Assembly: GCA_003260075.1 (NCBI GenBank) | Contig: QLIY01000365.1 | Location: 1 to 64,000 of the forward strand | From: Phallusia mammillata | Taxonomy: Eukaryota; Chordata; Ascidiacea; Phlebobranchia; Ascidiidae | Reading direction: 5' to 3' | DNA: 64,000 nt | Shown here: positions 14,031-24,600 of the stretch, piece after piece | How the letters are laid out: each line of letters begins with the position of its first letter | Position numbering within the stretch: position 1 is the stretch's first letter | Notes under the pieces: generated by a model | Seen by the model: only the letters and a program-made list of their open reading frames with translations | Database searches by the model: none | Told to the model about the DNA's origin: nothing | Made by a program: the position numbers and the translations under genes

Positions 14031-14376
14031 ATATGGAAGAGCCAAGTGCTACCTGGCACAAAAAAAGTATGAAGTTGCCTATTCAGAGATTCGCAACGCA
14101 ATGGAAGTCATTTTACAAGATCAAGAAAGAATGACTAAAAAAAATTTGAAGAAACTTGCAAAGTTCACTGACGACTTGCTAAACCAAAACATGGACTTTG
14201 AAAGCAAGTTAATTGATTTGAGTGTGAGGATAAACCCACTTTTAGAGTGTTTCCCAATCCGTGTTTTTCCTTATCTGCATGACTGCATTGTATGTGTTGG
14301 AAAATGTATTGAAGCTTTACATGATCAACCTAACATCACAAACAGCAGAAAAAGGAGATTTCCTTCATGGAAATAA
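11197..14376 (+). pseudogene. Gene B: degenerate nucleotidyltransferase-TPR paralogue
   Basis: B starts like A and C (MSNELDDKIEELSKQLRDEC) and ends with the family tail (SRKRRFPSWK at 14376). Between them are several lesions. One base is lost near 11255 (GGAAAGAAAG against GGAAGAGAAAG in C), shifting the frame. An n at 11771 joins sequence that in C is about 310 bp apart, removing the GS...SDFE catalytic motif. An A-run near 12999 has 8 bases where A implies 7, shifting the frame again. A TGA at 13851-13853 stands where A and C encode glycine. A 72-base C run (13959-14030) then replaces TPR sequence. The n and the C run are assembly gaps and the A-run could be a base-calling error. The TGA substitution looks real, so a decaying gene is favoured. 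Confidence 0.7.
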
Positions 14377-14380
14377 TAAA
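14375..14380 (+). terminator. Poly(A) signal of gene B
   Basis: AATAAA overlaps the last two bases of the TAA stop codon (14374-14376). Confidence 0.45.
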
Positions 14381-15994
14381 CCCACAAAAAGGCTGTTTGA
14401 TTTTGCAATAATTTCATAGCTTTCACAATTAAAATAATATCAAATTTTTCTGTAATAGTTCATCCAAAAGAAATGTCTTTGTAAAAACAAAACATGCAAA
14501 GCTTGCTGTTTTTCTGTTCAACAATACAATATATATAACCCTAACCCTAAGGATTTAATGTGGCGTAGCTGTAAGCTGACCTATGGCACATAAATGACTG
14601 ATGGACTTGCTTGCTGACTTGGACTTTGTACATAGAAACTGTTCTGTCTACACAGCTAAGGTGAAACAAAATTCTCACCTATGCACATTGTTGACCTTTT
14701 CCTGTTGTGTGGTTGCTTGTATGCAGAAGAAAAAGTTGTTGTTGCCATGATGTCTTCGCTATCTTTACTGTGTTCATCAGTACAGCAAAGTGCAATTTGT
14801 ATAGCACCTGCAAAAATATATTTGTAATGTGTTTTAATTTGGGTTGAATAAAATCTAAGTTTTACACTATTTTTTATATTTTTGAGTATTTGATGACTGT
14901 CATGTATACCTACAATTTTCCAAAAAACAAACAAACAAAGTTTTAACACTTTTGGTAAAGCTGTGCTTGTACAAAAACCATGTTGAACCCTATACAGTCA
15001 ATACAGATTATTCTATATGCAGATATTTATACAAAACAAAGACTTTAAATCTTGTTTATAACCGAGGATGGTATTAATAGCAACAAAACCGATGTCACTA
15101 TAACTGTATCACATTGCACAATGGAAAACACAGACTAATTTAAACAGACTAAAAGATTCAATTTAGTAGCTAAATATGTTTTGCATCAGTTCATCCTTTC
15201 ACATACAAATGATTCAGATTTTATAAAATTATCATTGCATGAAAATGACACTGGGAAAATAAGCTGCGATAAAACTGATGTCTGGGTGCAATGGTTAAAA
15301 AAGAAGCAGCCAAACCATTAAGACTAATGTCTTTAAAATAAAATTAAATATTAAAATTAAAATATTGAGACTAATGTACACAGTGCAAGGGTATTACCAG
15401 CTGAAAAAGGTAAACAGAACAAGCAAATAAAGCTAACCTGACATTTTTGAGTCTGTGGAATTGTACTGCCTTCGTACCAGTTTATTTGTAGTTTCCCAGC
15501 AACACAGACATTTAGTTGGGTAGAGTAAGTCATGGGATAACCATTAACCACCATAACTTATAGTTCATAGGCTTTGATATCTGTACAACCATTAAAGTAT
15601 TACTGTGTAAGTTTGTGTAGTGCAGTCATAGCTAACAATCACCTATCTCATTTAAAATCACAAAAGCCATAGTCAACATTTCAAGCTGTAAGCATCATCT
15701 TAGACATGGTTGGTCAGTGAAGCTTGTCAAGAAAATTCTTCTGCAATGAAACAGGCTGTTAAACGGGGAGATTAGTTCAGGCAGGATTAAAAAAAAAACA
15801 GTTTTTTTGCCTTTGCTTGACAATGAAAGAAAAACAATTTTGTTGGCTAACTTTGAACCATCTAATTAAACAAAAAATATAGATTCTGATAAATTGTATT
15901 CAAACCCTAAAAACAACATTTTTATACTGTATGCAAAAGTATAAATCAGTACATGTCTTTATTTAGGAATATTTAACTAATTGAAAAGATAAAA
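14381..15994. other. Intergenic spacer B-C with conserved 5' flank of gene C
   Basis: No gene is supported. The stretch about 15240-15900 matches the flank of gene B (10140-10975) closely, including TTTCCCAGCAACAC and GGGTAGAGTAAGTCAT. A candidate splice acceptor (AG 15965-15966, after GTCTTTATTTAG) lies 28 bases before the gene C ATG. Two copies of CCCTAA at 14540-14551 are too few to be called telomeric repeat. Confidence 0.55.
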
Positions 15995-18900
15995 ATGTCA
16001 ACTGAGATAGATGACAAAATCGAAGAACTGAGTAATCAATTAAAAGAAGAATGCAACTGCCTTGGAAGAGAAAGAAATCCTCAAGAAAGTGCAAAAACTT
16101 TACATGAACTTGGAAAAGCTTATTGGCATCAAGCAATGATGTGTTATGATAATTTTGATACAAAGATTTCACTTATTAGAAGTGCTGTGTTGCATAATGC
16201 AGCTATTGCAAGAAAACCTAAAAATATTGAAAAAAGTCAGGAAGCCCTTAAAGCACTTTTTTCTTTTGTCTTGGAACTTGCTGGAGCTAAAAAAAAGACA
16301 GCAGATTTGGTTTGTGAGGCAAAACAAATATTCCAGAAAGTTGTTCAAATGAGAAAAAATGTTGAAAGTCAATTAAATAAGGTGAAACAAAAGCCTGAAA
16401 GCTTGACTGAAGAAGAAAAACTATGCTTTGAAAAAAATAAAATTCATCGGGTAAAAGCAATTCAAACATATGTATTTACTAAATACACTTCAATAATGAA
16501 AGAAATAGCAAGGGTGACAAAAAGTATTATGGGTGTTGCTCCAAATAGAACCAAGTTTGCTCTAGTGGGAATGGGATCTTTAGCCAGACGTGAAATTACT
16601 CCCTACTCTGATTTTGAAAACATTATTATTTTAGAAGATGGAATTGAGAAGCAGGAGAACTATGAAGAGATACTTGAGTACTTCAGATGGGTTGCTGTCA
16701 TATTTCAGTTGATAATTATAAACTTTGGTGAAACAATAATTCCGACAGTTTCTCTGCCTCATATCAATGGTCAGGATTCAGAAAATAATGACTGGTTTTT
16801 TGATGATTTTACCCAACGAGGAATCTCTATTGATGGAATGGTTCAGTATGCTTGCAAAACTGCATTGGGAAGGCCGCCAACTAAACGCAAGCCTTGGAGA
16901 ACAGAGTTAATTAAATCAGTGAGTGAAATGCTGAAATATCTAGAAAGTGATGAAAACCTCAAAAATGGCTACCACCTTGCTGACATTCTAACAAAAACTT
17001 GCTTTGTTTCTGGAGACCACAAAATATATGTAAAATTTCAAGATGGAGTAAATGCAGCATTGAAATCTATTAGTGCTAAAAAAGATTTGTATTATCAAAC
17101 AGACAAAGATGCTGAAACCTATGATGTATGGGATATGTGTGGTGCATTAAGAGAGCAGGAAAAAATAAACTTTAAGAAATCAATTTATCGAAGCACAAGT
17201 TTATTTGTTACTGCATTAATCCGAGCTTATGACATCAAAGCTGATTCAACTTTCGATGGAATTGATAAACTGCCTGAAGAAATAGAAGAACAAATTTCAA
17301 GACATGATATCAAATACATGCTTGCATTAGCATGTGAATTCAGATTAAAAGTTTACACATCAGCAAATGCCCAGGTTGATTGGCATCCTATTATTTTGCC
17401 TGAAGAAATAAGTAGCAACCCAGCTAGTGGTGCAAACATTATAAAAATACTTGGATTGGATGACACTGTTCAAATGATGCAAACTGCTATAGACCTGCAG
17501 GTAATTGCTCTGCAAAAACTAAGAATATCTCTTAAAATGCAAAATAAAAGTGATCAAAAAGAAATCGAAGATAAAAGGTTTGAAAAGTTATTACAACAAG
17601 GTTACATTTTTCTCATGTTAAAGAAGTATGACAAATCTTTGTCATGTCTAAACAATTTACAAACATCCAAGTCCTTTAGGAAAATCTCTGACACAAATGA
17701 TTGGTCACTGACAGACTATCATTTTTTCTATGCTGCACTTAATTTCTTGGATAGAAAAAAATTTGATGAGCTGGAGAAGCTTTGTTTAGAAAACAAAGAT
17801 AAAAAATGCTCACTAACAACAACAAAATGCTTTTGGTATTACTTTAATGGTGACATCCTCTACAACAAGCGATGCTACAGACAAGCACTGTTGCAATTTG
17901 AAAAGGCAGAAGCAGCTTCAGAGCGATCGTGTGATTGTGAGTTTATATTAGCTAAGGCTAAATGTTTTAAAAAACTTGGAATGACAAAAATGGCCATGCA
18001 TTGTTATGAATCAGAAAATGTAGACTTAATTAATCATCCTACATTCCTACTTAAAGCTGCCAAACACAGTGATGCAGTTAAAGCATTAAAACTAAGAAAA
18101 GAGGCATTACAAGTATTAATAAAGAATAACAGCATTTCTGATGAGGTTATAGCCAAATTGCTGTCTGACATTGCATTCTCTTTGGATGACAACGAAGTCA
18201 AAAGACCATATCTTGTTGATGAGCTGAGCATCAGAGAAAAAAAATTCAAAGAAGAAAAACAAAATAACATGCTTTTTTACACTGGGAAATGTCTAGACTT
18301 GCTTGGACAAAATAAACTGTCCGAGAAGATTTATAAACAAATTATTGAACAGCTTCTAATGAAGAAAAGTCTTGCAGAAGAGAAAGCATTGCCAGCTGAT
18401 GACCACAACATGTTGGCTCAATGCTACCACCATTTAAATGAACATAACCAGGCTATTGAAAATTTTAAACAAGAAATATACCTGCTGGAAGAGCAAAACC
18501 AATTTAAAAGCATTGTGAAAAAAAGGAAATATTTTGCAAACTACCTATTTCTACAAAACAAAAACACACAGGCAGAAGAACAAATAAGAAAGTTGCTGTT
18601 ATTTTTACAAACCAGTTTAAATGAAGAGACGGACCCAGAGTTGAAGGTTGATTTGGTGTTTTACATTGGTTGCTGCCATTTTGAACTGCAAGACTACAAA
18701 GAAGCCTTGGACACATTTAAATGCAAAACTTTTCAACGGGGGTATAACATTTATGGCTCAGACTATAAAGAAATTTTAATCGAAGAACACAAAAACAAAT
18801 ACCACTTGTGGGTCGGTCGAAGTTTCTATCACCTAAAAATGTATGACAAAGCTATAGACAGTTTCAAACAATGCTTTCGCTATTGTGAAGCTGGTGATAT

Positions 18901-19384
18901 TAAACAAGCAGAAACAAATCTTGAAATTGGTTTTTGCCATAGTCAAAAACATGAACACGAACAAGCATTTATCAGTTTTGACAATGTCTCATCCGAATTG
19001 TATCTGCAGGGCAACAGCAACTGTTCACTAATGTTTGAGGCAAAATATGGAAGAGCCAAATGCTACATGGCAAAACAAATGTACCAGGCTGCCTTGGCAG
19101 AGTTACATACTGCAATAAAACTTTGTATAGTGGAGAAAAAAGTTTATGAAAAGATGTGTAACTTTAACTCTGATTTGTTTTGTTCTAATGTTGATACTCC
19201 TGAAGAACAAAAGCAATATTTTGATGATAACGCCAACTCACTTTTGTGGTGTCTGCCAATCCGAGTGTACCCAAAAGTGCATGACTCCATTGTATGTGTA
19301 GGAAAATGTCTTGATGCAATTATTGTACAAAAACCCAAAGTTAAAATCTGTAGAAAAAGAAAACTTCCTTCAGAGACTCAATAA
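15995..19384 (+). CDS. Gene C: intact DUF294-type nucleotidyltransferase-TPR protein, 1129 aa
   Basis: This is one uninterrupted reading frame. Residues 1-150 are helical. Residues about 185-345 form a DUF294-type nucleotidyltransferase with VGMGSLARREITPYSDFE (G194, S195, D206, E208). The later part matches the DUF294 pattern (DGMVQYACK, W(R)TELI, FVSGDHK). Residues about 360-480 resemble DUF294_C (YRSTSLFVTALIRAYDI from residue 398). Residues about 510-1090 are TPR-like repeats. The tail holds PKVHDSIVCVGKC and CRKRKLPSETQ. The start is chosen because A, B and C share the MS(T/N)...IEEL beginning after an A-rich leader. Polymerase-beta-fold enzymes of this kind transfer a nucleotide to a protein or small molecule, but the target here is unknown. 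No signal peptide or membrane segment is visible, so a cytosolic or nuclear protein is likely. Confidence 0.85.
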   Translation: MSTEIDDKIEELSNQLKEECNCLGRERNPQESAKTLHELGKAYWHQAMMCYDNFDTKISLIRSAVLHNAAIARKPKNIEKSQEALKALFSFVLELAGAKKKTADLVCEAKQIFQKVVQMRKNVESQLNKVKQKPESLTEEEKLCFEKNKIHRVKAIQTYVFTKYTSIMKEIARVTKSIMGVAPNRTKFALVGMGSLARREITPYSDFENIIILEDGIEKQENYEEILEYFRWVAVIFQLIIINFGETIIPTVSLPHINGQDSENNDWFFDDFTQRGISIDGMVQYACKTALGRPPTKRKPWRTELIKSVSEMLKYLESDENLKNGYHLADILTKTCFVSGDHKIYVKFQDGVNAALKSISAKKDLYYQTDKDAETYDVWDMCGALREQEKINFKKSIYRSTSLFVTALIRAYDIKADSTFDGIDKLPEEIEEQISRHDIKYMLALACEFRLKVYTSANAQVDWHPIILPEEISSNPASGANIIKILGLDDTVQMMQTAIDLQVIALQKLRISLKMQNKSDQKEIEDKRFEKLLQQGYIFLMLKKYDKSLSCLNNLQTSKSFRKISDTNDWSLTDYHFFYAALNFLDRKKFDELEKLCLENKDKKCSLTTTKCFWYYFNGDILYNKRCYRQALLQFEKAEAASERSCDCEFILAKAKCFKKLGMTKMAMHCYESENVDLINHPTFLLKAAKHSDAVKALKLRKEALQVLIKNNSISDEVIAKLLSDIAFSLDDNEVKRPYLVDELSIREKKFKEEKQNNMLFYTGKCLDLLGQNKLSEKIYKQIIEQLLMKKSLAEEKALPADDHNMLAQCYHHLNEHNQAIENFKQEIYLLEEQNQFKSIVKKRKYFANYLFLQNKNTQAEEQIRKLLLFLQTSLNEETDPELKVDLVFYIGCCHFELQDYKEALDTFKCKTFQRGYNIYGSDYKEILIEEHKNKYHLWVGRSFYHLKMYDKAIDSFKQCFRYCEAGDIKQAETNLEIGFCHSQKHEHEQAFISFDNVSSELYLQGNSNCSLMFEAKYGRAKCYMAKQMYQAALAELHTAIKLCIVEKKVYEKMCNFNSDLFCSNVDTPEEQKQYFDDNANSLLWCLPIRVYPKVHDSIVCVGKCLDAIIVQKPKVKICRKRKLPSETQ

Positions 19385-19385
19385 A
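19380..19385 (+). terminator. Poly(A) signal overlapping the gene C stop codon
   Basis: AATAAA contains the TAA stop (19382-19384). Confidence 0.45.
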
Positions 19386-20006
19386 AAGTGCTGCAAACTT
19401 TTGTAATTATCTTTTATGCTTTTATCTTACATGGTTTAGTACCAGACTTTTCAATAATAGTTCATGTAGAAAACATAAAGCGCATCAGTTAATATTTTTT
19501 AGTGTTTAACAACAAACCACACTATTTGGGTAAATTGTTTTAATTTTCAAAATTGCTCATGCAACATGACACAGCTGTCAATAATATAACAGAAAAATAC
19601 AAAAACACATGACCAATTTTGCTGTAGATAGCTTTAAAGATATCTATTGTTTAATAGCAGTTTTTGTTTGTAGACAATCTGGTAAAATGACATTGACAAT
19701 CAGGATAACGTGCTACTTTTAAGCGCAATCGGACCAACTGACCTTGTATTGTATACCACCGTTAATAGACTATCATAAAGGCTACTAATGTCTAGGGCTC
19801 TAGGTCCAACCAAGGCATTGTGTAATTAATAACACCCACCTACTTTCTCAAACATAACGCGACTTCTCAAAGATATGTGCAAAGTCGTGCATAAGAGGGG
19901 ATTCACCCATTAAGCGTACGCTATCTCGGAAAACCCCCTAAAACGATGTTCAGCGAATGCTCAAGAGTAGGATTTTAATTTGCCATAAACCATTGGTGCT
20001 TTAAAG

Positions 20007-20259
20007 CAGTGGTTCTCAACCTTTTAAGTTTGCTGACCGGTAAACTTTTTAAACAAATTTTGCGGACCGGTGGACTTTTAAAATCAACCCAAAATGTAAT
20101 CACGACAAAAATATGCAATTTAAAAAAAGTACAAGTTTGCTGCCGTCTGTTTGATAGCATTCGGTTAAACGTGGTTCTTTGAGACATAAAAAATGTAACT
20201 GTAATATATTTGGCGGACCGGCAGGAAAGTTGACGCGGACCGGCGGTTGAGAACCAGTG
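20007..20259. mobile_element. hAT-like MITE, CAGTGGTTCTCAACC family
   Basis: Terminal inverted repeats are CAGTGGTTCTCAACC and GGTTGAGAACCAGTG. The flanking 8-bp duplications are CTTTAAAG (19999-20006) and CTTTAAAC (20260-20267), with one mismatch. There is no coding capacity. The termini and 8-bp duplication fit the hAT superfamily. Confidence 0.75.
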
Positions 20260-21364
20260 CTTTAAACGCAATCAAGCATTTTACTTGCTTCCAATTGTGA
20301 GAGTTCTTGACAGTAATTTACAACTTTTGGTCGCTTCCTCATTAAAAGTCTTCTTCTGCTTTATACACAAACTTGTATAATTATGAAAAGATATTGTTAA
20401 CAAATAATGCAAGTAAAAGATGTAACTGAGCAGCGCACTTTAAAAAGTTCTGTACTTAAATATAGCTGCCTAATTTTTTTCATTTGGCCTCTTAACAAAA
20501 CACTCAGAGATACAGAAGCAAAAGTTTAATTGTAAAAATGCAAGTAAGAAAATGAAACTATTATTCCACACTTTACAGACAGTAACATGAAAAACAAACT
20601 TAAATGAGATGAAAACAAAAATATGCTCACACACATGGTTTGTTACATACTGATTCAGTTTGCAGTTATACCTACTTGTTCAACATACTGTACTGACATT
20701 TACCTACATTGTATTGTTATATTAACATGTTTTAGAGCTCCATTTTAATTAGTGACAAATTTTATTGATGGATATGGTCTACAAATAAATTCTATGTGTC
20801 ATTTATGCTCACAGCAAAGCATTGTATTTGGCCAAATTTGTAATATAATAGATGATATCATTCTGTTAGATCAATACCTTGTATGTTTATGTTGGAACTA
20901 TTTTGTTGTACAAGAATATTATTGTACATTTTCCCACATAACACATAAAGACTAAAAAATCAGAAATTAGAGAGTTTTGACTAACAAGAAATGGAACTTC
21001 ATACAAATGTATTGATCAATTGCTCACATAACAAGTTGCATGATTTTATGAAATGAATCAGGACTTTTTAACCTAAGTTTTTGGGTTAAGACACAGTTTA
21101 GTCACACACTATATTAGAAATTGTTTAAAGGCAAAAAAAATTATAATTATTTTTGAATAAATGTTTAAAAGTAGGAGGCCAAGTGAATAGGTCAGGAAGC
21201 CTGTTGTGTAAATTCCTGACAATTAGTTTATTACTTCTCCCAAGTAATGCTGATATTACTAGAAGTCCACTAGAACTTTTTACAAATCATTTCGTTATGT
21301 GCAAGCAGGTTTTTGTTGCATGCAGCCACCACTGTTATTCATTATTATGCCACTACCTCTACAT

Positions 21365-21543
21365 CAGTGGTGGGATTCAATTTTATTGTCAGCCGGTTCT
21401 ATCACAAAAGTCATATTTTTCAGCCGGTTCTGTCACAAAAAGTCCATTGACTGTAACCAGTAATGCTAACTGGTTCGCTGATCTTATAAAATTTCGTGAG
21501 ACGGTTCTATAGATCTGGTGTGAACCGGCTGAATCCCACCACT
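21365..21543. mobile_element. hAT-like MITE, CAGTGGTGGGATTCA family, copy 1
   Basis: Terminal repeats are CAGTGGTGGGATTCA and GAATCCCACCACT. Flanking direct repeats ACCTCTACAT (21355-21364 and 21544-21553) are identical. The interior, AGCCGGTTCT...GAACCGGCT, is itself partly palindromic. Confidence 0.8.
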
Positions 21544-21698
21544 ACCTCTACATGTATACAGGAAAAAAAAAAACACAACACAAAGGGAACAAACGGAAAC
21601 AACAACAGTACGATATCACTGCATAAAAATATATATGGACGCACAGTGTAAGCCAATAACCCTGTGCAAACTAAGCAAAGAAATTTAAGGCAAGCAGA

Positions 21699-24600
21699 CT
21701 ATTTGCGAGGAGATTTCTTCTTGTTTTTTGTCGCTGCTGCCTTTTCCGCTTCAGCTTTTGCTCTCACTGAAATAAAAAAATTTTGGTTATTTAGATGTGC
21801 ATAATGGCCAAACTAGTGATCCTCTACTATGAAGCTGACATGTGCAGTATATGAGGCAAGCAACGGTGCTTGTGATTGAACTTTCATTGGGTTCATTGCT
21901 GAGTCTGTGTAGCTCTGTTGGCAGAGCACAAGCCCCAAAAGGCTCATGTTGTGGGTTGAAATTAGTGATGCACCAACCCGCCTAAAAAGGTTCGGGCCGA
22001 AACCCAATATTCGGCCATGAGACCGAATAATTTCAGCCGAATCAGGCCGAACCTAAAATCCCCGTTTTTTGGATGGTTTCAACTGAACCTTGTGTTGTTG
22101 ATGCGAGTGAGCTTAATTTTGACAAAATAAAATCACTTTCACACTGGGTAAACTTTGCTAAACATCTAATATTTTGCAGACAACGTGGCTGGAATTTCAT
22201 AGATACAACAAATAGCTAATTAATGATGTTTTGTATGGGCGTAAATGAAATTTAAGGCCTTAATTCCATGCAATAAAAAAGTTCGGTTTCAGTCGAATTT
22301 TCAAAAAAGTTCGGGCCGAAACTGAAACATTGGAAAACAGCAGATTCGGCCGAAATGTTTCGGCTAACCGAAACTTCGGTGCATCACTAATTGTAATGCC
22401 ATTGTAGGAAAAATATTTCTAGCCTTTGTCTTCACATATGCAGGAATGCTTGGGAGATCAGCTTGATTTGCAAACAGTTATGCGGTTAACAAACAGTTAA
22501 CACTTTTCAAACTGCTAACAGTTATACCCACTTGTTCAGCCTACTGTATTGGCATTCAGGTTAGATTAAAAAAGAGTTGCCTTTTTTGACTTTAAATGTG
22601 AAAACTGCTACTGGTTGTTGGAAAGAAATGTTGATAGAATTTCAGACATTTTTGAGAGCTTTTTTCCACAGGGTAGCAGCAAGCCACCACATTCACTTCA
22701 TACATCACACTTACATCTGTTTATTGAGGGAAGTCTTCGTGAGTTGTCGGCACATGCGTCTCTCTTTGACCCCATCAAGTGGGCTTTCCACGATTCCTCG
22801 CCGGGTACGATATTGTGATGACACAATGGACAGTGTTCCTGCTGACCTTCAGTCGTTGCTATAGAGATAAACAAATTAGTTTAGAAGTCTTATTCTGTAC
22901 AGCTTTAATATGAATGTTAAATTCATAGAGCATAAGTAGGCAAACAAATTCTGCTTGGCTTAGTTAGCGACACAGGTATGTCACATTATACAGATCAAGT
23001 CATTTAAAACATTTTCATGTTTTAATTAGTTAGTCAATCTTGATCAGTGGTTCTCAACCTTTACAGCACTGTGGCCCACTTAAAAGTAACTTATGGGCCT
23101 CGTGACCCACTTTAAATAACCCCATAAGACCTGTGGCCCCTCACCAAAAATGCCAGTTGCAAATTCAACTAAACTGTTAAGTCCATGATCTATCCGGATA
23201 ACTATTTTGCTAAAATTAAACCTCAATATGTACAAATAGTGTGGGAAAATAGTCAAATAAATTAGAAATAGAATCATTTGTAACACACATTTAATTCTGA
23301 GAATAATTAAATAAAAAGGCTCACTGACTTTTTGTGGGCGTTTATAGTCAGCCTAAATCCGTGGCTCCCCTATATACTGCTTATGCCCCACCTGTTGGCT
23401 CATGGGCCGTGATTGAGTACCACTGATTAGACAAATGCATCTGCAAAATCTGCATGTATCAGAATTTCCAGATAAAAAGCGGCAACTTCAAAAGGTTATT
23501 TAAATCAGCAAGATTGTCTATGTACTTTGAAACACTATATACGGATCTGTTCATAAGTTTAATGATGAAAATAAGAGCCCAAATATACGCTTGGCCATTA
23601 TTCTCATCATTAAACAGGATTGGCAATTTCAATGTGAAAGTCAGGTCTAGAAAATTGCCTTTCAAAAGTGTCAGTAACATTAATAAGTGACATAATGAAT
23701 AGTGTAGTTACCCAGTGGTTAGCTTAACAATAGGAAACTGTATTTCAATCACAACAACAACATTACCTGTGCATTTCTTGTCAGCGATATGTTTTTGGAG
23801 ATCTTGATTAAGAATTGACTCTGTACATCTCGGGCATTTTCCAAAGTCGTTTTTTCGATCACACTCGGTTATGAGATGCTCGTTATATCCCGATATTTCC
23901 ACAACCTGGTAATGTAAACACAAGTTATCATTTCATGAATTAACTATCACAAATAATTCCAAACCAAAATAAAATAAAAAAACTCTAGACCAGGGGTCGG
24001 CAATGCCAAGGTTGGCACGCGAGGTGGTTTTTCATGCACGCCAACCGATTTTCGTGTTTATATTGAAGTAACAATTTAAACTATTACACTGCTTGTTTTT
24101 AGTTTTTAACATGCCCCCCCCCCATTGTCTTAAAATTCAGCCTTACATGCACAAAATGTTCTGCTTTCTCCCTATTATTGATATCAGCTGGCATGAACCA
24201 CCATTATTTAAAAAAACGTTGGCACGCGAGGTCATTAACACATAGAAACAACAAGTAAATTGGCACACGTCGCCTAAAAGGTTGCTGACCCCTGCACTAG
24301 ACTGTTCAATATTACAGTTTTTATTGTCCATAAATTGGGCAAGACCTGGTTATATAAACACAAGGTAATTTTTGAGGAAGGTATCAACATTATTAACAAA
24401 CTAGAAATCTAACTACTCAAATGGAACCCACCAACCTACTGGGGCCATTTTATTTTTTAATGAAACATTCAAGAATAAATGGATAATTGGGGGGTGCTCT
24501 AAAAATTCTTGTTGGTAGCTCAAGTTTCCTATTTTTCTTTTAGTGGTTACAAACGTTTAGTAGTTATGGCCAGTGGTGGGATTCAAATTTTTTGTCAGCC

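Larger units (their letters stand above)
19386..21698. other. Intergenic region between gene C and the CEP104 3' end
   Basis: No gene is supported. It contains two hAT-like MITEs (20007-20259 and 21365-21543), annotated separately. The remainder is AT-rich sequence in which nothing further was recognised. Confidence 0.55.

Noticed and set aside
14538..14553. Telomere-like CCCTAA repeat
   Set aside because: Only about two units and no subtelomeric context.
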